A stretch of 64,000 bases of DNA. Origin: Pseudalkalibacillus hwajinpoensis (GTDB lineage: Bacteria; Bacillota; Bacilli; Bacillales; Guptibacillaceae). The translations under genes and the position numbers were made by a program. Shown here piece by piece: positions 7,795-15,718 of the stretch (within the stretch, counting starts at the first letter, position 1; each line of letters opens with the position of its first letter). The notes under the pieces were generated by a model. The model worked only from the letters and a program-made list of their open reading frames with translations. It ran no database searches and was not told the origin of the DNA. The stretch spans positions 992,001 to 1,056,000 of the forward strand of contig NZ_JADFCM010000001.1 of NCBI RefSeq assembly GCF_015234585.1. The letters run 5' to 3'.

Positions 7795-8781
7795 TTACTT
7801 TTTGTTGCGTATTCGTTCCTGTCGTTCCCAGAGCCTCAACGAAGGATAGGGGTCATACGACCATTCTGTTCTTCCGTTGTCTTTATAGATGCCATAGTGA
7901 AGATGTGGCGGGAACTTTCCAGCCGTTCCTTTTGGTCCATATCCAGAGCTACCAACATACCCAATGATTTCACCTGGCTGTACAACATGACCTTTCTCAA
8001 TGCCTTTTTCAAAACCATTTAGGTGAGCATAGTAGTGGTAATTGCCATCGATATCCCGAATCCCGATCCGCCAACCGCCATATTCATTCCATCCCTTCGT
8101 CTCGACCGTTCCGTAACTTGTCGCTTTCACTCCAACACCATAAGAAGCGAAAATATCCGTTCCTTCGTGAATTCGAAGTCCGCCCCAGCCACGTCGATCG
8201 CCCCATGTGCTTCGGTAACTATAGTTTGCGTGAAGAGGCACGGGAAAAGCATGCTTATCGAGTTTAAGCGTTTTGAATGTATGATAAACAGCACTATTAC
8301 TTGTAATCGTCCTTACTGCCTGGTCACGATGATAATAATCCCAAAGACCAATTTGAATATCTTCTAAAGAACTTCCATACTGTTGTATGAAAGACCCAAT
8401 TGTATAAAGTAGATCTTCGTCATTAGTACGCTCGGCTTTGCCATCTCCATTGCCATCGAGGCCAATTCCATTAAAGAACGATATCGAGATAGGATCATGA
8501 TCTTCTTTATTTGGATTCGTACCTCCAGACCATTTCTCAGGCGTAATATAGATAGCTATTGCACCTTTTTCACGAGGAATATCTTTTTGTGAGCGCCTAA
8601 TGCTTCGTTCATATTGATCAATACCAGCATAGATGTACCAGGGGACCTGTGTGACGGCTTCCATCTTATGAAATAACATCTTCCGTTCGCTTCTTAGTTT
8701 ATCTTCGTCTATATCAGCACCTCGAACGTTTATAGGGATGAGGAAGAAAAGAATAAGGATAAGAAAACTATATTTTCTCAA
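7795..8781 (-). CDS. lytH: LytH-like M23 peptidoglycan endopeptidase (sporulation)
   Basis: About 328 residues: signal peptide (RKYSFLILILFFLIPINVRG), a region resembling LytH/YunA, then a C-terminal M23 LytM-type domain with zinc motifs HEGTD (about residue 205) and HLHYG (about 290). In B. subtilis LytH is an L-Ala-D-Glu endopeptidase made in the mother cell that trims stem peptides in the spore cortex. I use the TTG at 8779-8781, which is 9 bases after AAAGGAG and begins exactly at the signal peptide; a longer frame adds 37 residues with no site or similarity. It is divergent from lipA, with a 183-base gap. Confidence 0.9.
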   Translation of the reverse strand: MRKYSFLILILFFLIPINVRGADIDEDKLRSERKMLFHKMEAVTQVPWYIYAGIDQYERSIRRSQKDIPREKGAIAIYITPEKWSGGTNPNKEDHDPISISFFNGIGLDGNGDGKAERTNDEDLLYTIGSFIQQYGSSLEDIQIGLWDYYHRDQAVRTITSNSAVYHTFKTLKLDKHAFPVPLHANYSYRSTWGDRRGWGGLRIHEGTDIFASYGVGVKATSYGTVETKGWNEYGGWRIGIRDIDGNYHYYAHLNGFEKGIEKGHVVQPGEIIGYVGSSGYGPKGTAGKFPPHLHYGIYKDNGRTEWSYDPYPSLRLWERQERIRNKK

Positions 8782-8964
8782 GTGTTTCTTCTCCTTTCGT
8801 AATTTGTCATTACCCTTAGTTTGGTTTTCCGTGCGTAAATCATTAGAACTAAATAATGGAAGGTCTAAAGTCTTAATCCTCAATAGATTCACACTTTTTA
8901 TAGAAATGAATGAGTTACCTATGGTATTCTTTATTACAGAAAAGTAATAGGTGAGGTGAGTGTA

Positions 8965-9852
8965 GTGAGTAAGAAAGAAGAATATTTAAGAAAACCAGAG
9001 TGGTTGAAAATAAAACTAAATACAAACGAAAATTATAAAGGCTTAAAAAAGATGATGCGCGAGAAAAAGTTACATACGGTCTGTGAGGAAGCGCGTTGTC
9101 CGAATATCCATGAATGTTGGGCTGTTCGTAAGACGGCAACCTTTATGATTCTTGGTGATGTTTGTACTCGTGCATGCCGTTTCTGTGCAGTAAAAACTGG
9201 TCTTCCAACTGAGCTTGATTGGGCAGAGCCTGAACGCGTTGCGGATTCCGTTGAACAGATGGGACTAAAACACGTGGTCATTACCGCTGTAGCACGAGAT
9301 GATTTAAAAGATGGTGGTGCGGCTGTTTTTGCTGAAACCGTACGTGCTATTCGTCGTAAAAATCCGTTCTGTTCGATCGAAGTTCTTCCATCAGACATGG
9401 GTGGCCAATATGAAGCGCTTGAAACACTCATGGATGCGAAACCGGATATTATGAACCACAATATCGAAACAGTGGAGCGCCTAACGCCAAGAGTGAGAGC
9501 ACGCGCAAAATATCGTCGTACACTAGAGTTTCTTCAGCGTGCAAAAGAAATGAATCCTGAGATTCCGACTAAATCCAGCATCATGCTAGGATTAGGTGAA
9601 ACAAAAGAGGAAATCATTCAAACACTTGATGATCTTCGTGCACATGATGTTGATATTGTTACACTTGGACAATACTTACAACCATCGAAAAAGCATTTAA
9701 AAGTAGAAAAATACTGGACGCCTCAAGAGTTTCTTGAGCTAAAAGATATCGCACTGGAAAAAGGCTTTAAACACTGTGAATCTGGTCCAATGGTTCGTTC
9801 GTCTTATCATGCTGACGAGCAAGTAAATGCAGCCAAGCAAGCTTCGAAGTAA
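8965..9852 (+). CDS. lipA: Lipoyl synthase
   Basis: About 295 residues, radical-SAM enzyme that inserts two sulfurs into octanoyl groups on lipoate-dependent enzymes. The auxiliary cluster motif [13 protein letters not shown] is near residue 40 and the radical-[11 protein letters not shown] motif near residue 72; [12 protein letters not shown] near the end is also typical. The GTG at 8965 is 8 bases after GGTGAGG and gives [18 protein letters not shown], matching the usual Bacillus N-terminus; an upstream GTG overlaps that site. It is divergent from lytH and followed by a strong terminator. Confidence 0.96.
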   Translation: MSKKEEYLRKPEWLKIKLNTNENYKGLKKMMREKKLHTVCEEARCPNIHECWAVRKTATFMILGDVCTRACRFCAVKTGLPTELDWAEPERVADSVEQMGLKHVVITAVARDDLKDGGAAVFAETVRAIRRKNPFCSIEVLPSDMGGQYEALETLMDAKPDIMNHNIETVERLTPRVRARAKYRRTLEFLQRAKEMNPEIPTKSSIMLGLGETKEEIIQTLDDLRAHDVDIVTLGQYLQPSKKHLKVEKYWTPQEFLELKDIALEKGFKHCESGPMVRSSYHADEQVNAAKQASK

Positions 9853-9873
9853 TGGATAAGTAATTAGAAAGAT

Positions 9874-9905
9874 AAAAAATCGGCCTTTATCGGGCCGATT
9901 TTTTT
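9874..9905. terminator. Bidirectional terminator lipA / yutC
   Basis: A 12-bp stem AAAAAATCGGCC / GGCCGATTTTTT with T-runs on both strands, between converging genes. Confidence 0.92.
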
Positions 9906-10563
9906 ACTTCGACATCATTTCTTTTCCATCTGTATCATTTAAGTCTTCATTCATTTCGCCCTTCATCTCACCGTTCTCATTCTCTCCATCACTTACTTTT
10001 TTCCCTTGTGGCGCTTTCTTCATTTTGGCAATCGTTTCTTCTATGCTCTTCTCGAGTTCTCCATTTGCAGTGGAGGCATTTTGATATCGCTCGACCTCAG
10101 CAATCATTCCTTCTTCGTCAGAAACATAGACGTGATAATATCTTGGAATGACAGAAAGAGCCGTTTTCTTTACTTGATCCGCAGTGGCATCACGATCTTT
10201 TGTTGTTGTTTTATAGCCAATGAGAACTTCTTCATCTGTTACTAGCGTTGCGACATCATTGACATAAGGTAAAACAATTGCCATTGAACCGATCATATCT
10301 GACATACGATCACGATCAAGGTAGGCAATGTTCTCGGGTTGTTTTTGAGAATTCATGTTGTTTGTATTTCGTGTATGACGCACATATCCAAAGCCACCCT
10401 TTTTGGACTTTTCCTGAGAGTTAGCGGTGTTCATACCGTAATCATCGGGATCCGTTTTAACAGGTGTTAAATCTGCGTGGTCAAAGGAATCTGTTGCATT
10501 TTCTCCCTGGCATGCCCCAAGTCCTAATACGAGTGGCAGTATGAGCAGAATTTGTTTTTTCAA
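9904..10563 (-). CDS. yutC: YhcN/YlaJ-family sporulation lipoprotein (YutC)
   Basis: 219 residues. A lipoprotein signal peptide (KKQILLILPLVLGLGAC) has its lipobox at LGAC, giving a diacylated Cys18. The middle part (ENIAYLDRDRMSDMIGSMAIVLPYVNDVATLVTD, split over about 75-108) is the YhcN/YlaJ domain; the tail is acidic and low complexity. Relatives are spore-associated lipoproteins, several under sigma-G or sigma-F control. Start TTG follows AGGTGAAGG. It sits opposite lipA as in B. subtilis. The molecular role is unknown. Confidence 0.87.
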   Translation of the reverse strand: MKKQILLILPLVLGLGACQGENATDSFDHADLTPVKTDPDDYGMNTANSQEKSKKGGFGYVRHTRNTNNMNSQKQPENIAYLDRDRMSDMIGSMAIVLPYVNDVATLVTDEEVLIGYKTTTKDRDATADQVKKTALSVIPRYYHVYVSDEEGMIAEVERYQNASTANGELEKSIEETIAKMKKAPQGKKVSDGENENGEMKGEMNEDLNDTDGKEMMSK

Positions 10564-10689
10564 TAACCTTCACCTCCATACTGTTATCATGACCGAACTC
10601 TGTTCCTTTTTTACTGGTATTACTTGGACAAATCGAATAAAAAAGGTATCATAAGACTAATGAGCCCATTTTGAAATGAGGGATAAAGA

Positions 10690-10995
10690 ATGATAAAAGT
10701 AAATCAACATACGTTTGAGTTGATGAAGGATGAAAGAGAAGGTTGGAACGAAGAAGCTTTTCTTGCTCGATATAGTGAGATTCTGGATAAATATGATTAC
10801 ATTGTTGGGGATTGGGGATATGGTCAGCTTAGATTAAAAGGATTCTTTGAGGACCGTAACCAAAAAGCAACTTTCGATACAAAATTCAGCACGGTGCTTG
10901 ATTATTTATATGAATACTGCAACTTCGGCTGCCCTTATTTTGTATTAAAGAAGCAGAAGAAGGAAAAACCGAAGAAACAACAACAAGAAGCATAA
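10690..10995 (+). CDS. yutD: YutD family protein
   Basis: 101-residue soluble protein recognisable as the YutD family (DUF1027): a start resembling IKVNQHTFELMKDEREGWNEEAF, then YDYIVGDWGYGQLRLKGF and a C-terminal block with CNFGCPYFVLKK that contains two cysteines. The last 15 residues are Lys-rich. Function unknown; it is conserved across Firmicutes. The start ATG follows GAGGGATAAAGA. It reads away from yutC. Confidence 0.85.
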   Translation: MIKVNQHTFELMKDEREGWNEEAFLARYSEILDKYDYIVGDWGYGQLRLKGFFEDRNQKATFDTKFSTVLDYLYEYCNFGCPYFVLKKQKKEKPKKQQQEA

Positions 10996-11016
10996 GCCCT
11001 AAGGGCTTATGCTTTG
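10988..11016. terminator. Terminator after yutD
   Basis: A 12-bp perfect stem AAGCATAAGCCC / GGGCTTATGCTT with a 3-base loop. It overlaps the last codons of yutD and of the facing small gene. T-runs are short on both sides. Confidence 0.65.
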
Positions 11017-11276
11017 TATGGTTTTTCGGAGTCTTTTTTTGGATCATCATGTGGTGGATGTGAGCTAGGGTCCTGACGAGGTAAATGTTGGTGAAGATTT
11101 TTATTTTCGTAATTAAATGCACTATAGGAACGCTGCCCTTCTCGCCAAGGTGAGGTTTTACCGAGCTTTTTATTCACCGGTGAACCGTATGGACCTTCTG
11201 GCGTATCTTCAGGGAGGACGTAATTTCGCCCTTTCTCTACGTTAGCAAAGTCTTGATAATCTTCTTCATCAAACAT
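11007..11276 (-). CDS. Small hydrophilic protein of unknown function
   Basis: 89 residues, strongly hydrophilic, rich in Pro, Lys, Asp and His, with no membrane segment or signal peptide. Features visible are an acidic start (MFDEEDYQDFAN), LPEDTPEGPYGSPV near residue 20 and a His-rich tail segment SSHPPHDDPKK. The ATG follows AAAGGTGGTG by about 9 bases, supporting translation. Its composition resembles small spore or cytosolic proteins of bacilli, but I do not recognise a family with certainty. Its stop lies inside the hairpin shared with yutD. Confidence 0.65.
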   Translation of the reverse strand: MFDEEDYQDFANVEKGRNYVLPEDTPEGPYGSPVNKKLGKTSPWREGQRSYSAFNYENKNLHQHLPRQDPSSHPPHDDPKKDSEKPYKA

Positions 11277-11325
11277 GAATAAACACCACCTTTAGGAGGT
11301 AGTGTATTCATTGTCTGATAAAATA

Positions 11326-11601
11326 TTAGTGACTTAAGACTTCTCTCAAGAAGTTGCGAAGTTCTTCAGCATCTTCCTCATTGAGAGAGTAGGCATGCTC
11401 GAGATTTCCAGGCTCATTTAGATCATCGTGGCCGATAATTGCAAATTTGCCTCCTTGAATATCGAGGACTAACGATTTTCCATAAAAGCGATCTGATTTT
11501 ACAATACAAAGGTCAAACCGATGATTGCTTCCCATAAAGCAGACGAACCTGGCTTCAGTGGCCTCCTGTTCGTCGTAGATGAGTCGTTCATCTTCCATCA
11601 T
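11326..11601 (-). CDS. DUF3055-like protein
   Basis: 91-residue soluble protein. The pattern of a short N-terminal strand segment (RLIYDEQEATEARFVCFMG), a hydrophobic core SLVLDIQGGKFAIIGHDDL and the C-terminal LNEEDAEELRNFLREVL helix fits the small DUF3055 (SAV0927-like) family found in Bacillus and Staphylococcus, commonly near yutD; function unknown. Two ATG codons in tandem follow an AAGGAGGG site, so the start may be one codon later. It is cotranscribed at most with the small gene 50 bases downstream. Confidence 0.7.
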   Translation of the reverse strand: MMEDERLIYDEQEATEARFVCFMGSNHRFDLCIVKSDRFYGKSLVLDIQGGKFAIIGHDDLNEPGNLEHAYSLNEEDAEELRNFLREVLSH

Positions 11602-11772
11602 AGCACCCTCCTTTTCTAGTTAACGCTATCATACCATCTTATGAGGCGTTCTCATACAAGCTTTCATTAGAAAATGTAAGCCGTTGCATTTTAAGATATG
11701 ATAAAATGTAGAGAAGTATTTAATACCGTTTTAGAAAATGGTGATTGAATCATAAGTGTTAGAGGTAGGTGC

Positions 11773-12225
11773 ATGAGTATGTATTTTGTGGATCGTAAGA
11801 AAATAGAAGAACAGCTGGTTTATTTCGATAAAATGATTGTTCTCATGAAGGAAAGTTCTTTTCAAACAGAACTTCATTTTCTCGGATTAGAGCGAATTCA
11901 TCACGTTGTCATTGAGAGCATGATTGACGTAGGGAACAGCATCATTGATGGATTCATTATGCGAGATCCCGGGAGCTATGAAGATATTATTGAAATCCTA
12001 GCTGATGAAAAAGTAATTTCAACTGAAAATACTATTATGTTAAAAGAAGTCGTGGGCATGAGAAAACCACTAATGCAGCAATATGTTATGCTTGATCATG
12101 AAGCATTGGAGCAAAATCTTCGGAAAAACCTCAGTGCACTAGAGCAGTTTCCTACTGATATAAGAACATACTTAAATCAAGAATTAGGGGCTGTTTCAGC
12201 TTTTCTTCCAGATAATGAAGATTGA
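11773..12225 (+). CDS. yutE: HepT-like DUF86 protein YutE
   Basis: 150 residues, all helical, of the DUF86/HepT group. RIHHVVIESMIDVGNSIIDGF near residue 40 matches the conserved helix around the family Arg and His. In HepT toxins an RX4HXY motif makes the RNase-like site; here the corresponding stretch reads MRKPLMQQYVML, so the His is missing, and no MNT nucleotidyltransferase partner is adjacent. That argues for a housekeeping YutE rather than a toxin. ATG follows GAGGTAGG. In B. subtilis yutE lies between yutD and yutF, as here. Confidence 0.8.
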   Translation: MSMYFVDRKKIEEQLVYFDKMIVLMKESSFQTELHFLGLERIHHVVIESMIDVGNSIIDGFIMRDPGSYEDIIEILADEKVISTENTIMLKEVVGMRKPLMQQYVMLDHEALEQNLRKNLSALEQFPTDIRTYLNQELGAVSAFLPDNED

Positions 12226-12268
12226 TGTTAAGGTAAACACACATTGTAAAGAAAGTAAGGTGTTTTTG

Positions 12269-12340
12269 ATGAAAAGAGTAAGAAACGATCAGCTGACATT
12301 TTTTATTCAAAAACCCGAATATATGAACCGCTTTCATTAA
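12269..12340 (+). CDS. Possible 23-residue peptide before yutF
   Basis: Frame MKRVRNDQLTFFIQKPEYMN plus three residues, with a weak AAGGTG site 7 bases ahead of its ATG. Its last codons form the 5' arm of the following terminator, as is common for short genes but also for chance ORFs. No family recognised. Confidence 0.25.
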   Translation: MKRVRNDQLTFFIQKPEYMNRFH

Positions 12341-12355
12341 TGAAAGCGGTTTTCT
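12326..12355 (+). terminator. Terminator upstream of yutF
   Basis: A 12-bp perfect stem AACCGCTTTCAT / ATGAAAGCGGTT with a 2-base centre and a short T-run. It ends the yutE-side transcript just before the yutF ribosome site. Confidence 0.7.
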
Positions 12356-12385
12356 TATGGATTGGATAAGGAGGATAATAAGTAC

Positions 12386-13150
12386 ATGAAAAACTATAAA
12401 GGCTATTTAATTGATCTAGATGGTACAATGTATCGAGGCACTGAAAAAATTCACGAAGCAGTCGAGTTTGTGAAGCGTTTAAAGGAAGCAAATATTCCCT
12501 ATTTATTTGTGACGAACAATTCATCAAAACGGAAAGAACAAGTTTCTGAAAAGCTAGAGGCGTTTGGTGTACCATGTACGCCAAATCACGTGTTTACAAC
12601 AAGCATGGCAACAGCAAGTTATATCTCTAATGAAAAGCAAGATGCATCGGTTTATGTGATTGGAGAAGAAGGCATTCGCGATGCCTTAACGGATGAAGGT
12701 TTAATGATTCAAGACGACAATCCAGACTATGTTGTCGTTGGGATTGACCGCTCGATCACATACGAGAAATTTGCGAAGGCGTGCATTGCCGTTCGAAACG
12801 GAGCTACTTTTATATCGACAAACGGAGATATTGCGATTCCAACAGAACGAGGATTGTTACCCGGTAATGGTTCATTGACGGCAGTGGTGTCTGTTTCAAC
12901 GGAAGTAGACCCTATTTTTATTGGGAAGCCTGAACCGATTATTATGGAACAAGCTCTTGCTCAACTTGGAACACCGAAAGAAGGGACGTTGATGGTTGGG
13001 GATAATTATCGCACCGATATTCTTGCAGGTATCAATGCCGGTTTGGATACATTGCTTGTTCATACAGGCGTAACAACGAAAGAGCACTTGTTATCAGTCG
13101 AAAAGCAACCCGAGTATACGGCTCTTACGCTAGATGAATGGCAAATATAA
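12386..13150 (+). CDS. yutF: HAD-family phosphatase, NagD/YutF type
   Basis: 254 residues, HAD superfamily with a type IIA cap. Motif I is DLDGTMYRG (nucleophile Asp near residue 10), motif II VTNNSS near 44, motif III a Lys in IGKPEP near 183, motif IV VGDNYRTDI near 208. YutF-like enzymes hydrolyse small phosphate esters in vitro. The ATG at 12386 is 10 bases after AAGGAGG and gives MKNYKGYLIDLDG; a TTG eight codons upstream has no site. It is followed by a long palindromic terminator shared with yutG. Confidence 0.9.
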   Translation: MKNYKGYLIDLDGTMYRGTEKIHEAVEFVKRLKEANIPYLFVTNNSSKRKEQVSEKLEAFGVPCTPNHVFTTSMATASYISNEKQDASVYVIGEEGIRDALTDEGLMIQDDNPDYVVVGIDRSITYEKFAKACIAVRNGATFISTNGDIAIPTERGLLPGNGSLTAVVSVSTEVDPIFIGKPEPIIMEQALAQLGTPKEGTLMVGDNYRTDILAGINAGLDTLLVHTGVTTKEHLLSVEKQPEYTALTLDEWQI

Positions 13151-13180
13151 AAACGCCCATTGGGCGTTTTTATATTTGCC
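13141..13180. terminator. Bidirectional terminator yutF / yutG
   Basis: A 19-bp inverted repeat (arms 13141-13159 and 13161-13179) with an ACGCCCA core and T-runs on both strands. It spans the end of yutF and serves both converging genes. Confidence 0.9.
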
Positions 13181-13181
13181 G

Positions 13182-13679
13182 TTATTCTGTTTTTTGAGCT
13201 CTATGGGCAAGTCGACTAGATGCAGCTGCCGCAATAGCTCCCACAATATCGTCAAGGTAGGTATGGCATGCACCACTGGATTTATCATTTAACTTTTCGA
13301 GAATACCAGGCTTTTGTTTATCGATAAAACCATAGTTCGTAAGGCCAATCGATCCGTATACATTTACAATTGAAAGAGCGATGATTTCGTCTACTCCATA
13401 TAGACCTTCATCTTTCATTAATATATCTTGTAGAGGCTGATCAAGCAGTTTTCTTTCCGTAAGTTCGTCAAGCTGAATTCCCGTGAGCACTGCATTTTGC
13501 ACTTCTCTTTTTGAAAGTACACGTTCTACATTTTGTATGCAAGTTTCCATTTCAAGGTTAGGGTGATATTTTTCTTGGAGATAGAAAACAAGGTCTGCGA
13601 TATCTTTGATCTCGACACCACGTTCTTTTAATTTACTTCTCGCTGCTTGTTCTACAAGGTCCATAGGTTCTTGGCCCAT
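13182..13679 (-). CDS. yutG: YutG, phosphatidylglycerophosphatase A-related protein
   Basis: 165 residues of the PgpA/YutG superfamily, which has a fold with conserved acidic residues for metal binding. The conserved parts are EGLYGVDEIIALSIVNVYGS (about 88-107) and the C-terminal SSGACHTYLDDIVGAIAAAASSRLAHR (about 131-157, quoted from memory of its key residues D-D and A-H). Unlike E. coli PgpA it has little membrane character. Some Bacillus relatives are annotated as low-temperature-responsive or PGP phosphatase; activity here is unproven. ATG follows AGGTGGG. Confidence 0.8.
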   Translation of the reverse strand: MGQEPMDLVEQAARSKLKERGVEIKDIADLVFYLQEKYHPNLEMETCIQNVERVLSKREVQNAVLTGIQLDELTERKLLDQPLQDILMKDEGLYGVDEIIALSIVNVYGSIGLTNYGFIDKQKPGILEKLNDKSSGACHTYLDDIVGAIAAAASSRLAHRAQKTE

Positions 13680-13846
13680 TCTTGTCCCACCTAACTTTAT
13701 AGTAAATTGGTATTGGATGTTATTGATTATATTAGTATATGGTAAGTCAGGAAGAAATATGACACTAAACTTCTGTGACTACTTTACACCGATTGGGCGC
13801 GCGGGGCATATAGTACGGTATTAAGACGAATTGCCGGAGGGTTAAT

Positions 13847-14848
13847 ATGCTTGAACGAGAGGTTTTTCATCAATATGGCATCGTTATAGATCAACATAAT
13901 GTTAAAAATAGTGGATATTTGCTTCGTACATCTGATCAATCTGAATTTATTTTGAGACGTGCACTAAGTGAACAAGAGAGTGAATTTCCCTGGTATGTAA
14001 TGGTTGCAAACTTTCTTAATCAACAGAATGAACCTACAATGTTACCGATTTCTTCAAGAAGAGGGAAGTATATAGAGACAATTCAAAATGAGGCGTATGT
14101 TCTTTATCAAAAACCGTATGATCGAAATAATCGCATTCATCACAGTGATGGGAGTCGGCTAGCGCTATTTCATAGGAAAGCAGGTAATCTCCTTGCAGCT
14201 TATAATGAATTACCAGAAATTCAACCGTGGCAGATGAGGTGGCAGTACAGGATAGACCAACTTGAATCTTTTCGTGAGGAATTGAAGAATCAGACTCAGC
14301 CTCTCAGAGAATTTGATGAATGGTTTATAGAAACATTCCCCTATTATTCTGGCTTATCAGAGAATGCGATTCAGTACATTGTGGACTGTGGCATCGACAT
14401 GGGAATGAATCCATTTCAGATTAGAACTCTTGCGTTTAATCGGTATACGGCCAATTATCACCGTACATCTGAAGGGCTATTTCCGAATGATCTCATCCTT
14501 GACCATCCAGCGAGAGATCTTGCTGAGTGGATTAGATATGAGCTAGTGGAGGGCGAAGGGAATTTTGAAGGCATCAGGCAATTTATGTGGGATTATCATG
14601 AGAGGCGTACGTTAACTCAAATGGATTGGAACCTACTGTATGCTCGTTTGTTATTCCCTCTTCCATATGTAGAGACAGTCGAGCATTACTATAGTGATGG
14701 CAATTTGAAGGAGAAAGAAAAGAGCTTTGTGAATTTAAAGGAACTTGTGAGAAGAGAAGGCGAAAGGGAGGAAATGTACCGTTTGTTGTTTCAGGAATTG
14801 ATGGGTGAATATGGTAAGCAAATGAGAAGAGTAGATTGGTTAAGTTAA
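13847..14848 (+). CDS. yutH: Spore coat-associated kinase-like protein YutH
   Basis: 333 residues, with the overall plan of CotS/YutH proteins: an aminoglycoside-phosphotransferase-like fold used as spore coat components. Seen here are LRTSDQSEFILRRAL near residue 25 (kinase-like glycine-poor lobe), YVLYQKPYDRN near 85, LFHRKAGNLLAAYNEL near 105 and the WNLLYARLLFPLPYVETVEHYY block near 265. The catalytic HGD loop of true kinases is not evident, so it is probably inactive. ATG follows CGGAGGG. Position between yutG and yutI matches B. subtilis. Confidence 0.88.
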   Translation: MLEREVFHQYGIVIDQHNVKNSGYLLRTSDQSEFILRRALSEQESEFPWYVMVANFLNQQNEPTMLPISSRRGKYIETIQNEAYVLYQKPYDRNNRIHHSDGSRLALFHRKAGNLLAAYNELPEIQPWQMRWQYRIDQLESFREELKNQTQPLREFDEWFIETFPYYSGLSENAIQYIVDCGIDMGMNPFQIRTLAFNRYTANYHRTSEGLFPNDLILDHPARDLAEWIRYELVEGEGNFEGIRQFMWDYHERRTLTQMDWNLLYARLLFPLPYVETVEHYYSDGNLKEKEKSFVNLKELVRREGEREEMYRLLFQELMGEYGKQMRRVDWLS

Positions 14849-14850
14849 AA

Positions 14851-14880
14851 ATAAAAACCCCCTCCATGACAGAGGGGGTG
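14851..14880 (-). terminator. Terminator of yutI
   Basis: ACCCCCTC / GAGGGGGT stem with a 7-base loop. The T-rich run is on the minus strand (the A-rich stretch just before it on the plus strand), so it mainly ends the yutI transcript. Confidence 0.8.
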
Positions 14881-14892
14881 GATGTGTTTGGT

Positions 14893-15117
14893 TTAAAATA
14901 CTTGCTCGAGTTCAGTTACGCCAGGAACTTCTTCAAGAAGTGCGCGTTCAATACCTGCTTTAAGTGTGATAGTGGAACTAGGGCAACTGCCGCATGCTCC
15001 CATTAAACGTACTTTAACTACGCCTTCTTCGATGTCTACAAGCTCTACGTCTCCACCGTCACGCAGAAGGAATGGACGTAGTTTATTCAATACATCTTGT
15101 ACTTGCTCTTGCATCAT
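14893..15117 (-). CDS. yutI: NifU-like Fe-S cluster carrier (Nfu domain)
   Basis: 74 residues, a lone Nfu/NifU C-terminal domain. It has the typical [19 protein letters not shown] segment and the cluster-binding [10 protein letters not shown] motif (Cys41 and Cys44). Such proteins hold a [4Fe-4S] cluster between two subunits and pass it to clients such as aconitase or LipA. Start: two ATGs in tandem after GAAGGGAG. In this window yutM (A-type carrier) and lipA are related Fe-S functions. Confidence 0.93.
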   Translation of the reverse strand: MMQEQVQDVLNKLRPFLLRDGGDVELVDIEEGVVKVRLMGACGSCPSSTITLKAGIERALLEEVPGVTELEQVF

Positions 15118-15328
15118 TCATCGACTCCCTTCATACTTCCATTATACTAATGATTATGTTAAAAATCTATGTGCTAATGTAGAATGATTATAATTCTCAT
15201 CCTAACTTTATCATGGTATGAATCCATATTCAAGATTGGAACATGAAAAAGGCGAATGCTTCTTTTCTACATGATAGGAATAGGGTACAATGAAGGTAAA
15301 TTGATTGAATAGAAAGGACGTTTTCACC

Positions 15329-15637
15329 ATGGAAGAAGTACTCGTCTATGGAGCAGGTGAGCGCTGTGCGAGCTGTGTTAACTTACCTTCTTCAGAGGAA
15401 ACGGCTGAATGGCTTAAAGCGGCCCTCGACCGCAAGTATCCAGATCGCCAAATAGTCGTTCGATATATTGATATTCATAGTAAACTTTCCGGATATGAGG
15501 CGGCTTTCGCTTCAAAAGTGATTGATGAAGATCTGTTCTATCCAGTTGTTGTCGTCCGAAATGAAATTGTGTCAGAAGGTAACCCTAAATTAAAAGACTT
15601 ATATGCTGTTCTAGAAGACCGTTCTGCAACGGCTTAA
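15329..15637 (+). CDS. yuzD: YuzD family protein (DUF1462), thioredoxin-like
   Basis: 102 residues with a thioredoxin-like plan: first strand MEEVLVYGAG, then ERCASCVNLPSSEET with a CxxC pair at about 13-16, and a second strand YPVVVVRNEIVSEG. This is the YuzD family conserved in Bacillaceae and Staphylococcus; the redox role is inferred from the CxxC position. I start at the ATG, 10 bases after AAAGGA; a TTG eight codons upstream precedes that site. It diverges from yutI, as in B. subtilis. Confidence 0.85.
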   Translation: MEEVLVYGAGERCASCVNLPSSEETAEWLKAALDRKYPDRQIVVRYIDIHSKLSGYEAAFASKVIDEDLFYPVVVVRNEIVSEGNPKLKDLYAVLEDRSATA

Positions 15638-15642
15638 ATGAT

Positions 15643-15676
15643 AAAACCCGTGAACAAATTTGTTCACGGGTTTTAT
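15643..15676. terminator. Bidirectional terminator yuzD / yutJ
   Basis: A perfect 16-bp inverted repeat (AAAACCCGTGAACAAA and its complement), no loop beyond the palindrome centre, with T-runs at both ends, between converging genes. Confidence 0.88.
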
Positions 15677-15718
15677 ATTACGAAAAAGTATATTTGCTTC
15701 TTATAAAGTTCAACATTA

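Noticed and set aside
9033..9461. 142-codon open frame opposite lipA
   Set aside because: Antisense to the strongly recognisable lipA and without a ribosome site; an effect of codon bias.
11773..12225. HepT toxin of a HepT-MNT toxin-antitoxin pair
   Set aside because: The catalytic His is lost and no nucleotidyltransferase gene adjoins; it is the housekeeping YutE in its usual place.
12896..13087. 63-codon frame opposite yutF
   Set aside because: Shadow of yutF; no ribosome site.
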